A stretch of 40,000 nucleotides of DNA from Tubiluchus corallicola. Taxonomy: Eukaryota; Priapulida; Priapulimorpha; Priapulimorphida; Tubiluchidae. Location of the stretch: NCBI GenBank assembly GCA_030141605.1, contig JAQGDQ010000212.1, positions 240,700 to 280,699 of the forward strand, in the 5' to 3' direction. Made by a program: the position numbers and the translations under genes. Below the pieces are notes generated by a model. It had not been told where the DNA came from. It was given only the letters and a program-made list of their open reading frames with translations, and searched no databases. This document shows, piece after piece, positions 22,562 to 40,000 of this stretch. Position 1 is the first letter of the stretch; each line of letters opens with the position of its first letter.

Positions 22562-23040
22562 TTTTTATCCTCAGCCTCCGAACGAGTACCATCGCATCCA
22601 CACTGACCGCTTACTTCATCTTTTCTGCTGCATTCCTGCGCTGTTATTTAAGCGCTGCCTAGTCCGGCCGTAGACAATGGCGTATGTTCGTCAAATTACC
22701 GACAGGTAGTGCTGGCAACGGTATCCCACAATGCAGTAGGCAGCGCGACACTGTTAGCAGCACGGTTGCGCTGTTTGAAGTAGTAGCCTCAACAGTAGTG
22801 AAAATTTAGCGAAAAACTAACAAGGTCGTGGACTTTCTTGACACCCTGGACATAGATCCGCCATGGTCATGAATGCGTATTTAGAAAAGTAGCAATTCGC
22901 TGGTAAATTTGTTAAATAAACTTCCGCATCGGGTTCCTCTCTGGATGACCATCTGCCCAACATTAATAGGCTTCGCGCGCTCTTCGTGAGCCGGCTGCCT
23001 GCGCGCATGCGCAGAAAGCGCGAAAACAAGAGCGAAAATT
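22562..23040 (-). promoter_or_regulatory. CpG-rich promoter-like region
   Basis: Richer in GC and CpG than its surroundings. On the minus strand it has TTTTCGCGCTTTC (E2F-like) next to TGCGCATGCGCGCAG (NRF-1-like) at about 22997-23026, GACCATGGCGGAT (YY1-like, also a good start context) near 22858-22870, and a TATA-like TTAAATAA at 22653-22644. It lies immediately upstream of the candidate signal-peptide exon. Site names are pattern matches only. Confidence 0.4.
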
Positions 23041-23094
23041 GACTTAGTTAACCCACTGCTGGTGGAATCGGGTCAACTGAGTAAAGGCGCGGGT

Positions 23095-24260
23095 TAACTT
23101 AAAGGAAAACAGGATGATTTTTCATATACTACCCCATTTTCAACTCCGATAAAAGGATTACATTATAACGCAATTAGTACTACAAAAGCGCTTCTGATAA
23201 TTAGATAATAGATTAAAAACTTAATTAACGGCGTGCGAGCCCAACCATTGATGTCGTCACAAACTATGAATTTTATTTCACACATCAAAATACAATATTG
23301 TACACATAAATAAACAATAAATAAAATGATTTGAGTAGTGTGAGGTGAGTGTACGACCATACGGTCATCAACACACTCACCTTACTTAAATGAAAATGAA
23401 AAAATTATTAAAGTTATGCGTGCTTTTGTAGATGACTCAATGAAATTGATGTAATAAAGTAAATGATGTAATAATAGTAAGGAAACATAAGGAAAACATA
23501 ATATGGAATTACAATTTTGATTTTGCGATTGAAACTAGCATAAGTTTCAATAGCAAAAATATTTCACGAGCGTATTGCACGTGTTTGCTAAAGCGAAAAT
23601 TGAAGTACAATGCTACTGTAAGACATACAGTGTGTTGTACTAAAACTCGACAAATTTTAAGATAAAAAATCAAATTTCAAATTTATCGCGCCACTCACGC
23701 ATGAGCTGTCGAACGTGTGTATTTCGTCGCAAACTAACATATCTGAACTGAGAGGTGCAACACCTGTTTTTTGTGCAATGCGTTTCCGAAATACAGGCGC
23801 TAGTGCCCGTCTAACTAGCGAGTGGCGAAAAGCATGTAACAGCGAAGAACTAGTGGCGCGAATGTGAAATTGCGTTTGTGTGGTAATAATTCTTTCACGT
23901 AATACATTTTTGAGAAATGGTATGTTTCCTTTCAATATTTTTAGGGTAGATTGACTCGAGTTATAGTTTAAGATTGGGTCCAGTTTTTCATTTACTTAAT
24001 TTAGTACCGAGGCACGAGTGTGGTACCCCGTGAGAGAGGCTGATGATGATAATTACTGTCTGCTAAACTAGGATAATCAAAGGCTTACAGTAGCTGCGCC
24101 TGGTGTGTTTAAATATTTATAAAAATCGTACTGCTTTGTTCCTAAATTAGATTACTATACTCAAAGCAAATGTAATTAAGTCTTTTCGCAGTTTTGTTAT
24201 GCGCACGCGCAGTTACTGTAGGTCAAATGTTAAGTGTACCTGTGGTTAGCTGCTTGGTCA
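23095..24260 (-). mobile_element. Family B dispersed repeat, copy 4 (long subfamily) with C fragment
   Basis: Minus-strand match to 10850-11440, including the extra 120-base segment, and on its upstream side to 4560-4960 (ACTGTCTGCTAAACTAGGAT, AAATCGTACTGCTT). The family C piece GTTACTGTAGGTCAAATG is at about 24210. Starts right after a short inverted repeat AGTTAACCC...GGGTTAACT at 23047-23099. Confidence 0.85.
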
Positions 24261-24289
24261 GTTTCAGTTAGATACTTCATTGATTGGTT

Positions 24290-24480
24290 ATAGTGTTTCC
24301 TTTCAATATTTTAAACAATATAGATTGTTTTCAGCTACAGTTTAAGATTGGATCCGGTTTTTGCTTTAAATTCTTAGATGCTTCACTATTAAGGTAAGTC
24401 TAGTTTGTAGATGCAAGCTGACCTGGTATAGTGATTAATTAATGGATATTGAGCTGCCATATTAATGCAGGGAGAGGGAG
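24290..24480 (-). mobile_element. Second family B fragment (matches 6776-6960)
   Basis: Reverse complement contains CATTAATATGGCAGCTCAAT, TAGACTTACCTTAATAGTGA and AAATTTAAGAATTTAAAGC-like blocks in the order seen at 6776-6900, again joined to a GA/CT tract. Confidence 0.8.
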
Positions 24481-24709
24481 AGAACGAGAGAGATGGAGGG
24501 ACAGGGGAGAGACAGAGTAGAAGAAACAAAAGAAATGAGGAAAAGCCAAAAAAGAAAGAGGTTGAGAGAAGAAGGAAGAAACAAGGAGAGAATTGGAGAA
24601 AGAAAGAGAACAAGAGAGGGGAGAGACAGCTAGAGTAGAAGAAAAAAAGAAGGGGAAAAGGAGAATAAAGAAGAAATGAGAAAAAACAAGAAACGAGAGA
24701 GAGAGAGCG

Positions 24710-24771
<62 letters not shown>

Positions 24772-24788
24772 TTAGAGAGAGAAAGAAA

Positions 24789-24822
<34 letters not shown>
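24465..24822. repeat. (GA)n purine tract
   Basis: Nearly pure purine on + (GAGAGA with AGAAGAAAC variants), complement of the CT tracts at 5205 and 6490. Open Arg/Glu frames are artefacts. Confidence 0.96.
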
Positions 24823-24824
<2 letters not shown>

Positions 24825-25364
24825 TTGTCATTGGCACTATTTTAAATGCTTGAATGATTACATTTAGCGTTTATCAATAAGAATTTTACTGCTAGTCATT
24901 CATTATTTGGGATTATAGAAGCTCGCCAGATCTGGTCACAGTCGTCACGTGATCACTCATTTTACGTTTTGCCGCATGCGCACTGCGTTACGCAATACAG
25001 CTTTTTAATCTTTGCCGTTTCGCAGCGGATATCGACTTTATCCTCACTATGTAAACACCAAAGCGGAGAAAGAGCAACAATTTTATCCTTTATCTTATAA
25101 AATGTCGACTGAAATCGAACCCGGCTCAAAACTTTTTTACGTTTGCTCGATTGTTCTGCTTGAGTTGATTTGAATCCCAGTTCTGTGCTTGGCTTCACAA
25201 CTGCGAGTTCACAATTGGATTTATATTGTGGCTTCGTTCCTCCCGTCCCGTATAGGTAGTGGATACTTACAGTGGCCAGAAAGTGGACAATTAGACATCT
25301 TGCAGGGGTTGTTAGATGAGCAGGGGCACGTATTGAACAAAAGTGTCGTCAAAGAAATTGACAT
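24823..25364. other. No certain gene; possible tRNA-derived SINE on minus
   Basis: Minus strand 25135-25105 reads GAGCCGGGTTCGATTTCAG, a B-box-like sequence. A 78-codon minus frame (25198-24962) has no domain. NRF-1-like GCATGCGCA at 24974. Confidence 0.35.
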
Positions 25365-25440
25365 TGATACCGTCTAGTTGTAGTTATGTTTGACTTGTAA
25401 TCAAAAGGTCCATGGTTCAAATCCCAGATCTGGGCGACCT
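25365..25440 (+). tRNA. tRNA-like sequence (SINE head or tRNA pseudogene, Thr-TGT-like)
   Basis: Anticodon arm TTTGA-CTTGTAA-TCAAA pairs perfectly and shows anticodon TGT. It is followed by AGGTC and a T-arm-like GGTTCAAATCC. The T stem is mismatched, and neither the acceptor stem nor a good A box is evident, so it is not a functional tRNA gene. Confidence 0.45.
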
Positions 25441-25829
25441 TTCTTCGTCCTTTTAGAGTACTTTTCTAAAATTCAATAATTATGGTTTCATTAATTATGT
25501 CACCATCATAAAAGTGGCAAGAAAATGGCGAATTCGCATGCGCAGCGCTTTATAAATAGTAAGTTCTGCAATTTGTAAAAGTGCAGTTTCTTCTAAATAA
25601 CTCGCTGCTATTCTGTAAACCACTATACCAAGCGGTTCCTCATAGTAGAAAAGGGTGGCCCTAAACAATCAACTTTTTCAGTGGGTTATGTTGTATGCGC
25701 CCCTTTGTCTGTTATTCTAAATTCGGAGCAGACCAAATGTGCGCAAATGACGTAATTTCAAAATGGCCGCCAGGATGCCCTTGTGTGTAACAGAGAAACC
25801 GCGGGAACAAGAACTTAATTTTGTGTGGC
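25441..25829. other. No recognisable gene
   Basis: Includes CGCATGCGCAGCGC (NRF-1-like) at 25536 and AAAATGGCCGCC at 25769, both promoter-type motifs but without a supported gene. Confidence 0.4.
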
Positions 25830-25940
25830 AAATTATGTACGTTAATCATTCTTTAAAAAATAGAACGTTTCCTTTTCAATATTTTAAAGAGAAGATTGTT
25901 TTAACCTTTAAACTGGATCCGGTTTTGCTTTAAATCACTT
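25830..25940 (-). mobile_element. Family B fragment, copy 5
   Basis: CATTCTTTAAAAAATAG, CGTTTCCTTTTCAATATTTT and AACTGGATCCGGTTTTGCTT correspond to the TTTCCTTTCAATATTTT ... GGATCCGGTTTTTGCTTTAA segment at 24297-24370. Confidence 0.65.
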
Positions 25941-27080
25941 GCTGTTCAATTCGTGCACGAAATCTTTATGCAAATCGACCCAGAAGAGACTCAAGGTAAA
26001 GGAGGCTACAGCAGAGAAGGGAAATTGTATTTTACTGATGTAACGTGTATATAAATATAAGATACATACAAATGTAGTATTTATAAATAAATAGAAACAG
26101 CATTATTATAGTTGTTGAGAATAGAGGTATTTGAAAAAAATCAATGAATCTGGTGATATTACAGGTTTCGGGGAAACAATAGTTATTTGTTATGAAGAAA
26201 TCAGTTCGTTAGATAAGCGATCCGAGTGAAAACCTGGATTTAGAGACAACCTTGTTATGCGAAATTTAACAATATAATTTATGTATATAACAGTGTGTTA
26301 TATATTACATTTATATATCTTATGTATTATATCTATATTATATAATATGTATATTTTATAATATTATATTTTAATATAATACTAATAATAGAGGATGAGG
26401 TTTAAAGTTCATAAAATTTTATGATATTACTATAAAAATAAAAAAAATATTTTACAATGTAACCGACTGATGAACCCTCTAATGAATTCATATTTGTTAC
26501 AAATTGGCATATCAGTAAAATCATGTCCCATAACACTCATTATAACCATCTAACAAGATTGTAAATTTATGCTAATCTATGCTACTTTCTGTTTATTCGT
26601 TTTCGAATTCTTCCACACCAAGTCTCTCGATGCTTCTCATGCATTGATGAGTGATCTTTGCAAACATCTTTTCGCTTGAATTAGAGATCTTTATACATGA
26701 CTTGGGTATTAAATAGACCATTTCGTTTGTTGCGTTAATTTGTCAATGTCTCTGTGGATTTGTTCTGTCCGCTGACGTGTCCAATGGTTTCCGTTAGAAG
26801 TTGTTAATAGAGGCATTTTTGCAGACATGATCGCGTTGTAGTAGCTATTCAAAATCTCTAAACGGTCTTTGGACAAGGAGTGCAGTTGCAGACGTATCTG
26901 TATCTGCTCTTGCTAGAAGTTTAATTTTTATCAACTGTGTGTAAACTTGAGTCGTCTACATTATGGAATTTAATGGGATGCATGGGGAATTTTATGGGAT
27001 TCATAAAATTATGGGATTTAACAATTAAAACTTAATAAATCTGCATGTAAGATTTTCACGTGTATTTTCAATAGACATTC
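25941..27080. other. No recognisable gene
   Basis: Very AT-rich, especially 26260-26400 (TATATA/ATAT). Confidence 0.5.
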
Positions 27081-27084
27081 GAGG

Positions 27085-27545
27085 AGAGACAAGATGAGGC
27101 GAGACAATACGAGACAGGACAAGAAAAGAAAAGGCAAAACAAAACATGAGAAGACAGCAAAAGAGAAGACAAGAGAAGATAAGAGAAGGGGACGTGAGGG
27201 AAGGAGAACAAAACAGAAGAGTACAGGACAGGACAAGATAAGACAATACGAGAAAAGAAAAGAAAATAGAGGAGAAGAGATAAGAAGAGAAGGGAAGAGA
27301 AGAGAAGAGAAGAGAAGAGAAGAGAAGAGAAGAGAAGAGAAGAGAAGAGAAGAGAAGAGAAGAGAAGAGAAGAGAAGAGAAGAGAAGAGAAGAGAAGAGA
27401 AGAGAAGAGAAGAGAAGAGAAGAGAAGAGAAGAGAAGAGAAGAGAAGAGAAGAGAAGAGAAGAGAAGAGAGGGCAAGACGAGACGAGACAGGATAGGAAC
27501 GGACAGGATAGGACAGGACAGGACAGGACAGGACAGGACAGGACA
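27085..27545. repeat. Pentanucleotide array: degenerate RGACA, (AGAAG)n, (GGACA)n
   Basis: Central pure AGAAG array (about 27286-27470, about 37 units), flanked left by degenerate GAGAC/AAGAC units and right by GGATA/GGACA units, all in period 5. The central strand is homopurine. Confidence 0.97.
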
Positions 27546-27955
27546 AACGTCTGGATACCTCAGTAAATTCAGCATCCTATTATACGCGGCTGCCTTTTCT
27601 TTGCAATTTGTGAAAAGAAAAAAATTGTTCTGAAAAAATTGTTGTACGTTCACGTTTCCATGCCGAGAATGTTTCAAAACTGGAAAATGTTTAACTGAGA
27701 CGAGAAAAGTAAGTAAAAAGCTTGAAGTCAGGTAACATTATATGATGCTTGGTGTCGACTACAATCTTGGAATGCGCTTAAAGTGGACTGATCCGGATCA
27801 TCCGGTATCAGAAACGACATTCTGCCGCCCCAGAATGCGTGCATGGAATGTCAGAGATCTTTTTCTTGCAAAAATTGATTGTCTTTCTGTTTTACCTGTT
27901 ATATTGAGTCATTATATTGTTATATTGAGCTTTATCATAGAAATAATCATTGTCA
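27546..27955. other. No recognisable gene
   Basis: Open frame from 27742 (MMLGVDYNLGMRLKW) runs into the next repeat. No domain recognised. Confidence 0.4.
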
Positions 27956-27959
27956 TTTA

Positions 27960-28361
27960 TTTTTACGATTATCATTATCGTAATCGTAATCGTTATCGTT
28001 ATCACTATCGTAATCGTTATAATTATCATTATCTGTATCATTATCATTATCATTATCATTATCATTATCATTATCATTATCATTATCATTATCATTATCA
28101 TTATCATTATCATTATCATTATCATTATCATTATCATTATCATTATCATTATCATTATCATTATCATTATCATTATCATTATCATTATCATTATCATTAT
28201 CATTATCATTATCATTATCATTATCATTATCATTATCAGTATCATTATCATTATCATTATTATTATCTTCATTATTATTATTATGATTATGATTATCATC
28301 ATCGTCTTTGTCATCATCATCAGCACCAGCAGCATCAACATGAACATCAACATCATCATCA

Positions 28362-28397
<36 letters not shown>

Positions 28398-28423
28398 TCA
28401 TGATCATCGTCATGATCATCATG

Positions 28424-28454
<31 letters not shown>

Positions 28455-28456
28455 AT

Positions 28457-28487
<31 letters not shown>

Positions 28488-28530
28488 CTAGCATTATTAT
28501 TATTATAATAATCATCACCATCATCACACC
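27960..28530. repeat. (ATTATC)n hexanucleotide, then (CGT)n and (CAT)n arrays
   Basis: 28028-28260 is almost perfect CATTAT/CATTAT (38 or so hexamers), 28357-28393 is CGT, 28395-28490 is CAT. Left flank shows CGTAAT/CGTTAT variants. The long His/Tyr and Ile frames are artefacts. Confidence 0.97.
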
Positions 28531-30199
28531 ACCACTACCACAAACACCAATACCAACAAAGAGAACCAGCAAACAATGAAAAACTGACACTGAAAACTTT
28601 AGCTGTAATAACTCTGAGTTAATTCTCAGTAAATCTGGGAATTATTAGACCGTAAATGTGAAATTTTGGTACTGTTTTCCTTTAATGTTTTTTCCATCAT
28701 TCAAATTGTTTATAATGAGAATCTAGACCGGATTAACGTGTACTTCGTGGTTTACGTCAGAAGCGGGACAGTCGAGATTATCTTAATCATATTTAATCCC
28801 GGGATTAGTGAGCAGCTGGTCACTGTAGCTTATTTAGAGGCTCATTGCAGTCAAAAGTGATACAGTCAGCACTGTTTAAATGCTTTCAAAAATAATTATC
28901 GTTTAGCCGGTCGTAGGCCACTGTAGGGCTGAAATACAGTGGGACCAAAAATTTGTAATCCTTAAGTTACTGGCTTATAAAGTAGCCCTATAAAGTGGTC
29001 GCTTTCACCGTGATGCCGGCCTCATTCTTGTTCTTGTTGGTCATGTAATGGTTTTTTTTGTTCAGCATTTGTATAGCGGCGTGATGCCACAACACAGTTT
29101 ACTATGCAAACTAAAATTTTATTTTAAATACGGATTCGAAGACAGCGATAAAATTATTCTAAAAACATCCAGGTAACTGGGCAGAAAAGCCATGAAGTAA
29201 GTAACCCAGGACTAGTTTTCTAACAGAACTAAGAGAAGCATTCAGAAGTATCTTTTGTCGCAAACCCGCCCTAAATTTATTTCCGAAAACTATTTCAATC
29301 CTAAGCAGTATTTTCCGAGAACCAGTCTTTAATTCTTTAGTTCACTTGCGTGGTAAAAGTCGAATCGTTTTTTAGATTTTTTAATCGCAAAGCCTTGAAA
29401 GAATTTTCTGTAGTCTTTACCCTATTTGGCCAACCTGTCTATGAAATGAGCGCACATTTACTCATTTGTCAAGGTTGAATGATTGAACCAAATCGCCCCA
29501 TATCTAATTATAATAATATATTCTTGTCACATGATTGTCTAATGGTTGGCTTACTGTCACTTATAAACCGAGTTATAATAAAGTAATATATTAATTTGCT
29601 AGAATGAAACCTAGGCGAAAGACTGTTGTATTTAGTTCATGATACATTTTTCAAAATGCTTCATTTTGTTTTCATTTTATGTTTAAAATTGAAATAATTA
29701 AGTAACACATATGTTTTTATTGTGTTTTAAGAAGTATGAACTTAGTGTGAAACTTTTTGTTGTGTTTTAATTTTAAATACAAAATAACAATTATGTACTT
29801 CCGTTAAAGCTATTATGTGTCTTTCTCGTGTTTTGATTTTAAACACAAAATTAAAATGTACAATTAACTTACAATGTACAAATTAATTCGGATGTGTCAC
29901 AGCGCTTTTTTATGTGTTTGCTCCACTTGACTTTAGAACCTGGCTACGCCCCTCATCATTTGCAGCTGTAGCAACGATTTTAATAATTTAATAAGTATAG
30001 ATCTTCTAAAATTTCATGATTTCTACAGGAAAACCTAGCCTTTACCTGCTTAAGATATTTCTAAGAACACTTGGGCTATTACTTCCTAATATCCTTCCTT
30101 CCTTACTTACTTCCTTCTAGCTAGAGTTGCCCCTGCTACATGATCTGTCGCTTTCTCGTTCTTTCATAAACCTCAGTGTTTTGCTTCAGAGATTTATGC
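28531..30199. other. No recognisable gene
   Basis: AT-rich intergenic sequence upstream of the aminopeptidase gene. A possible mariner/pogo-like end (TACAGTGGGACC) at about 28935 is too weak to call. Confidence 0.5.
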
Positions 30200-30598
30200 C
30201 TGGGGGACACAATGGTATGGCTATTTACTACAAAACAGAGTTACTGGCGAGTCTACACCACCCAAATCTACGCTACGTTAAGCATAACGTCGTCTGAGCG
30301 TCAGCGCAAAGTGATTACACTGCCCAAAATTGCTTAAAATGTCGTATTTAATACATTTACGTTTCTTGACATCCTTATGATTTAAAATAAGTATACTAAC
30401 ACAAACGCTATCTTAGATACGCCATGACAAGGTGAAACTGGTTGATATACGGGTAACATATGTAATAAGACAGACAGCTAGGATGTGCGTAGGATTAGCG
30501 TGAATTTTTTTTGCCTTGCTCTTGTGGGCGTCTTACTAAACCAACAACTTTTAGTTTTCTGGAAAATACGTGGAAATTATTTTTGTTTTGAAGCGAAG
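30200..30598 (+). promoter_or_regulatory. 5' flank / presumed 5' UTR of the aminopeptidase gene
   Basis: The 400 bases before the start codon are AT-rich. A non-productive upstream ATG at 30483 opens a 6-codon ORF that stops at TGA. I see no clear TATA box or initiator, so the transcription start cannot be placed. Confidence 0.3.
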
Positions 30599-39155
<8,557 letters not shown>

Positions 39156-40000
39156 GCAAGTTCATCTTTTATGGTTGTAGGCTACTAAACCAAATCAAAT
39201 CAAGGCCAATTAAATTATGTTAAGTTAAATTAAGTTAAGTTAAATACATAAAATTAATTACAATAAATTTAGTGAAAGTGAATGGAGTTAAATTGAATTT
39301 TGTTGGATTATTAGGTTAAATTAAATTAAATCAAGTCATTACAAATAAAATAAAATCACAACTGAAATGCAGTCGATTACATTTTTAAATCTTTTTGCAG
39401 CCCTGCAAATTATTCTCAGAAAATTTTAGGTGATAATTTAGACTAGTTAACGTGTGTGTAAGCTAAGTTTGTGTGGTGATTTAAAGTGGTTAACGTGTGT
39501 GTAAGCTAAGTTTGTGTGGTGATTTAAAGTAGTTAACGTGTGCGTAAGCTAAGTTTGTGTGATGATTTAAGGTAGTTAACGTGTGCGTAAGCTAAGTTTG
39601 TGTGGTGATTTAAAGTAGTTAACGTGTGCGTAAGCTAAGTTTGTGTGATGATTTAAGGTAGTTAACGTGTGCATAAGCTAAGTTTGTGTGGTGATTTAAA
39701 GTAGTTGACGTGTGCGTAAGCTAAGTTTGTGTGACGATTTAAGGTAGTTAACGTGTGCGTAAGCTAAGTTTGTGTGATGATTTAAGGTAGTTAACGTGTG
39801 CGTAAACTAAGTTTGTGTGGTGATTTAAAGTAGTTAACGTGTGTGTAAGCTAAGTTTGTGTGATGATTTAAAGTAGTTAACGTGTGCGTAAGCTAAGTTT
39901 GTGTGGTGATTTAAAGAAGTTAGCGTGTGTGTAAGTTAAGTTTGTGTGATGATTTAAAGTAGTTTACGTGTGTGTAAGCTAAGTTTGTGTGGTGATTTAA
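39156..40000 (+). other. Start of intron 8 of the aminopeptidase gene
   Basis: AT-rich sequence with an AAATTAAGTTA-like stretch (39200-39350), then the 43-bp minisatellite to the window end. No further exon is visible. Confidence 0.8.
39446..40000. repeat. 43-bp minisatellite, 13 units, running off the window
   Basis: Twelve full units and one partial unit at an exact 43-base spacing (39446, 39489, 39532 ... 39962). Core: GTTAACGTGTGYGTAAGCTA then AGTTTGTGTGRTGATTTAAR. Units tend to alternate G/A at position 31 and AAAGTA/AAGGTA at the end, suggesting an 86-base dimer. Confidence 0.97.

Noticed and set aside
25365-25440. Functional tRNA-Thr gene
   Set aside because: Only the anticodon arm is sound; T stem, acceptor stem and A box are poor.
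27018-27677. Open frames of more than 170 codons rich in Leu/Ser or Arg/Glu
   Set aside because: Pentanucleotide repeat; the peptide is only the translated repeat.
27742-28590. Open frames rich in His/Tyr, Ile or Met of 200-250 codons
   Set aside because: ATTATC/CAT repeats; the non-repeat 5' part shows no recognised domain.
28935-29050. Second pogo/mariner-like end (TACAGTGGGACC...)
   Set aside because: Match is short and the continuation does not agree with the family pattern.
30485-30598. Upstream extension of the aminopeptidase reading frame from 30485
   Set aside because: The first codon is GTG, no in-frame ATG occurs before 30599, and a stop lies just upstream at 30479.
39160-39180. 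GT donors at 39160 or about 39172 for exon 8
   Set aside because: Weak consensus and added residues beyond the conserved segment; the GC donor at 39156 is a perfect match, though RNA data could still favour a GT.

Overview
The window looks like nuclear DNA of an animal, probably a non-vertebrate (marine invertebrate) with an AT-rich, repeat-loaded genome. The reasons are spliceosomal introns with GT-AG borders, degenerate TTAGGG-type telomeric repeats inside the sequence, tRNA- and 5S-rRNA-like SINE material, non-LTR retrotransposon relics, many MITE-like inverted-repeat elements and very dense microsatellites. I cannot name the species. A cnidarian or sponge would fit, but that is a guess.

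There is one certain protein-coding gene: the 5' half of an M1-family (aminopeptidase N-like) zinc ectopeptidase on the + strand, running from an ATG at 30599 off the right edge. Eight coding exons can be joined with consistent phases (30599-31260, 32116-32271, 34008-34128, 34772-34892, 36174-36328, 36878-36991, 37926-38126, 39090-39155). Together they give 532 codons: a short cytosolic tail, one membrane anchor, the N-terminal beta domain and the thermolysin-like catalytic domain with HEVSH(X18)E. Two motif positions differ from the usual family sequence (FGMEN for GAMEN, HEVSH for HELAH), and the last visible intron looks like a GC-AG intron. Its introns are full of microsatellites and minisatellites, including about 480 bp of (CTA)n ending about 10 bases before a 3' splice site and a 43-bp minisatellite running to the window end.

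A second, weaker gene candidate lies on the minus strand at 22561-22498: a signal-peptide-like first coding exon with a strong splice donor, a TATA-like box upstream and a CpG-rich, NRF-1/E2F-like flank up to about 23040. Its downstream exons could not be assigned.

The rest (about 1-22400 and 23100-30500) is intergenic or intronic repeat DNA. Dispersed families that recur inside this window are: A (foldback element; 1-300, 2019-2640, 16515-16880, 17945-18425), B (4118-4700, 6800-7450, 10850-11440, 23095-24620, 25830-25940; two copies carry a 5S rRNA-like end), C (often joined to B through a CT tract), D (3853-3996 and intron 6 of the peptidase gene) and E (8040-8235, 19255-19440). Other elements are a hAT-like non-autonomous element (13999-15367), a TIR element (9555-10296), a LINE 3' relic (8940-9305), an RT-motif relic (678-790), an 80-bp-arm hairpin (15899-16075), a telomere-like block (20461-20882) and a composite CA macrosatellite (11837-12480). 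I found no CRISPR array, operon or prokaryotic system, and no complete novel multi-gene system.
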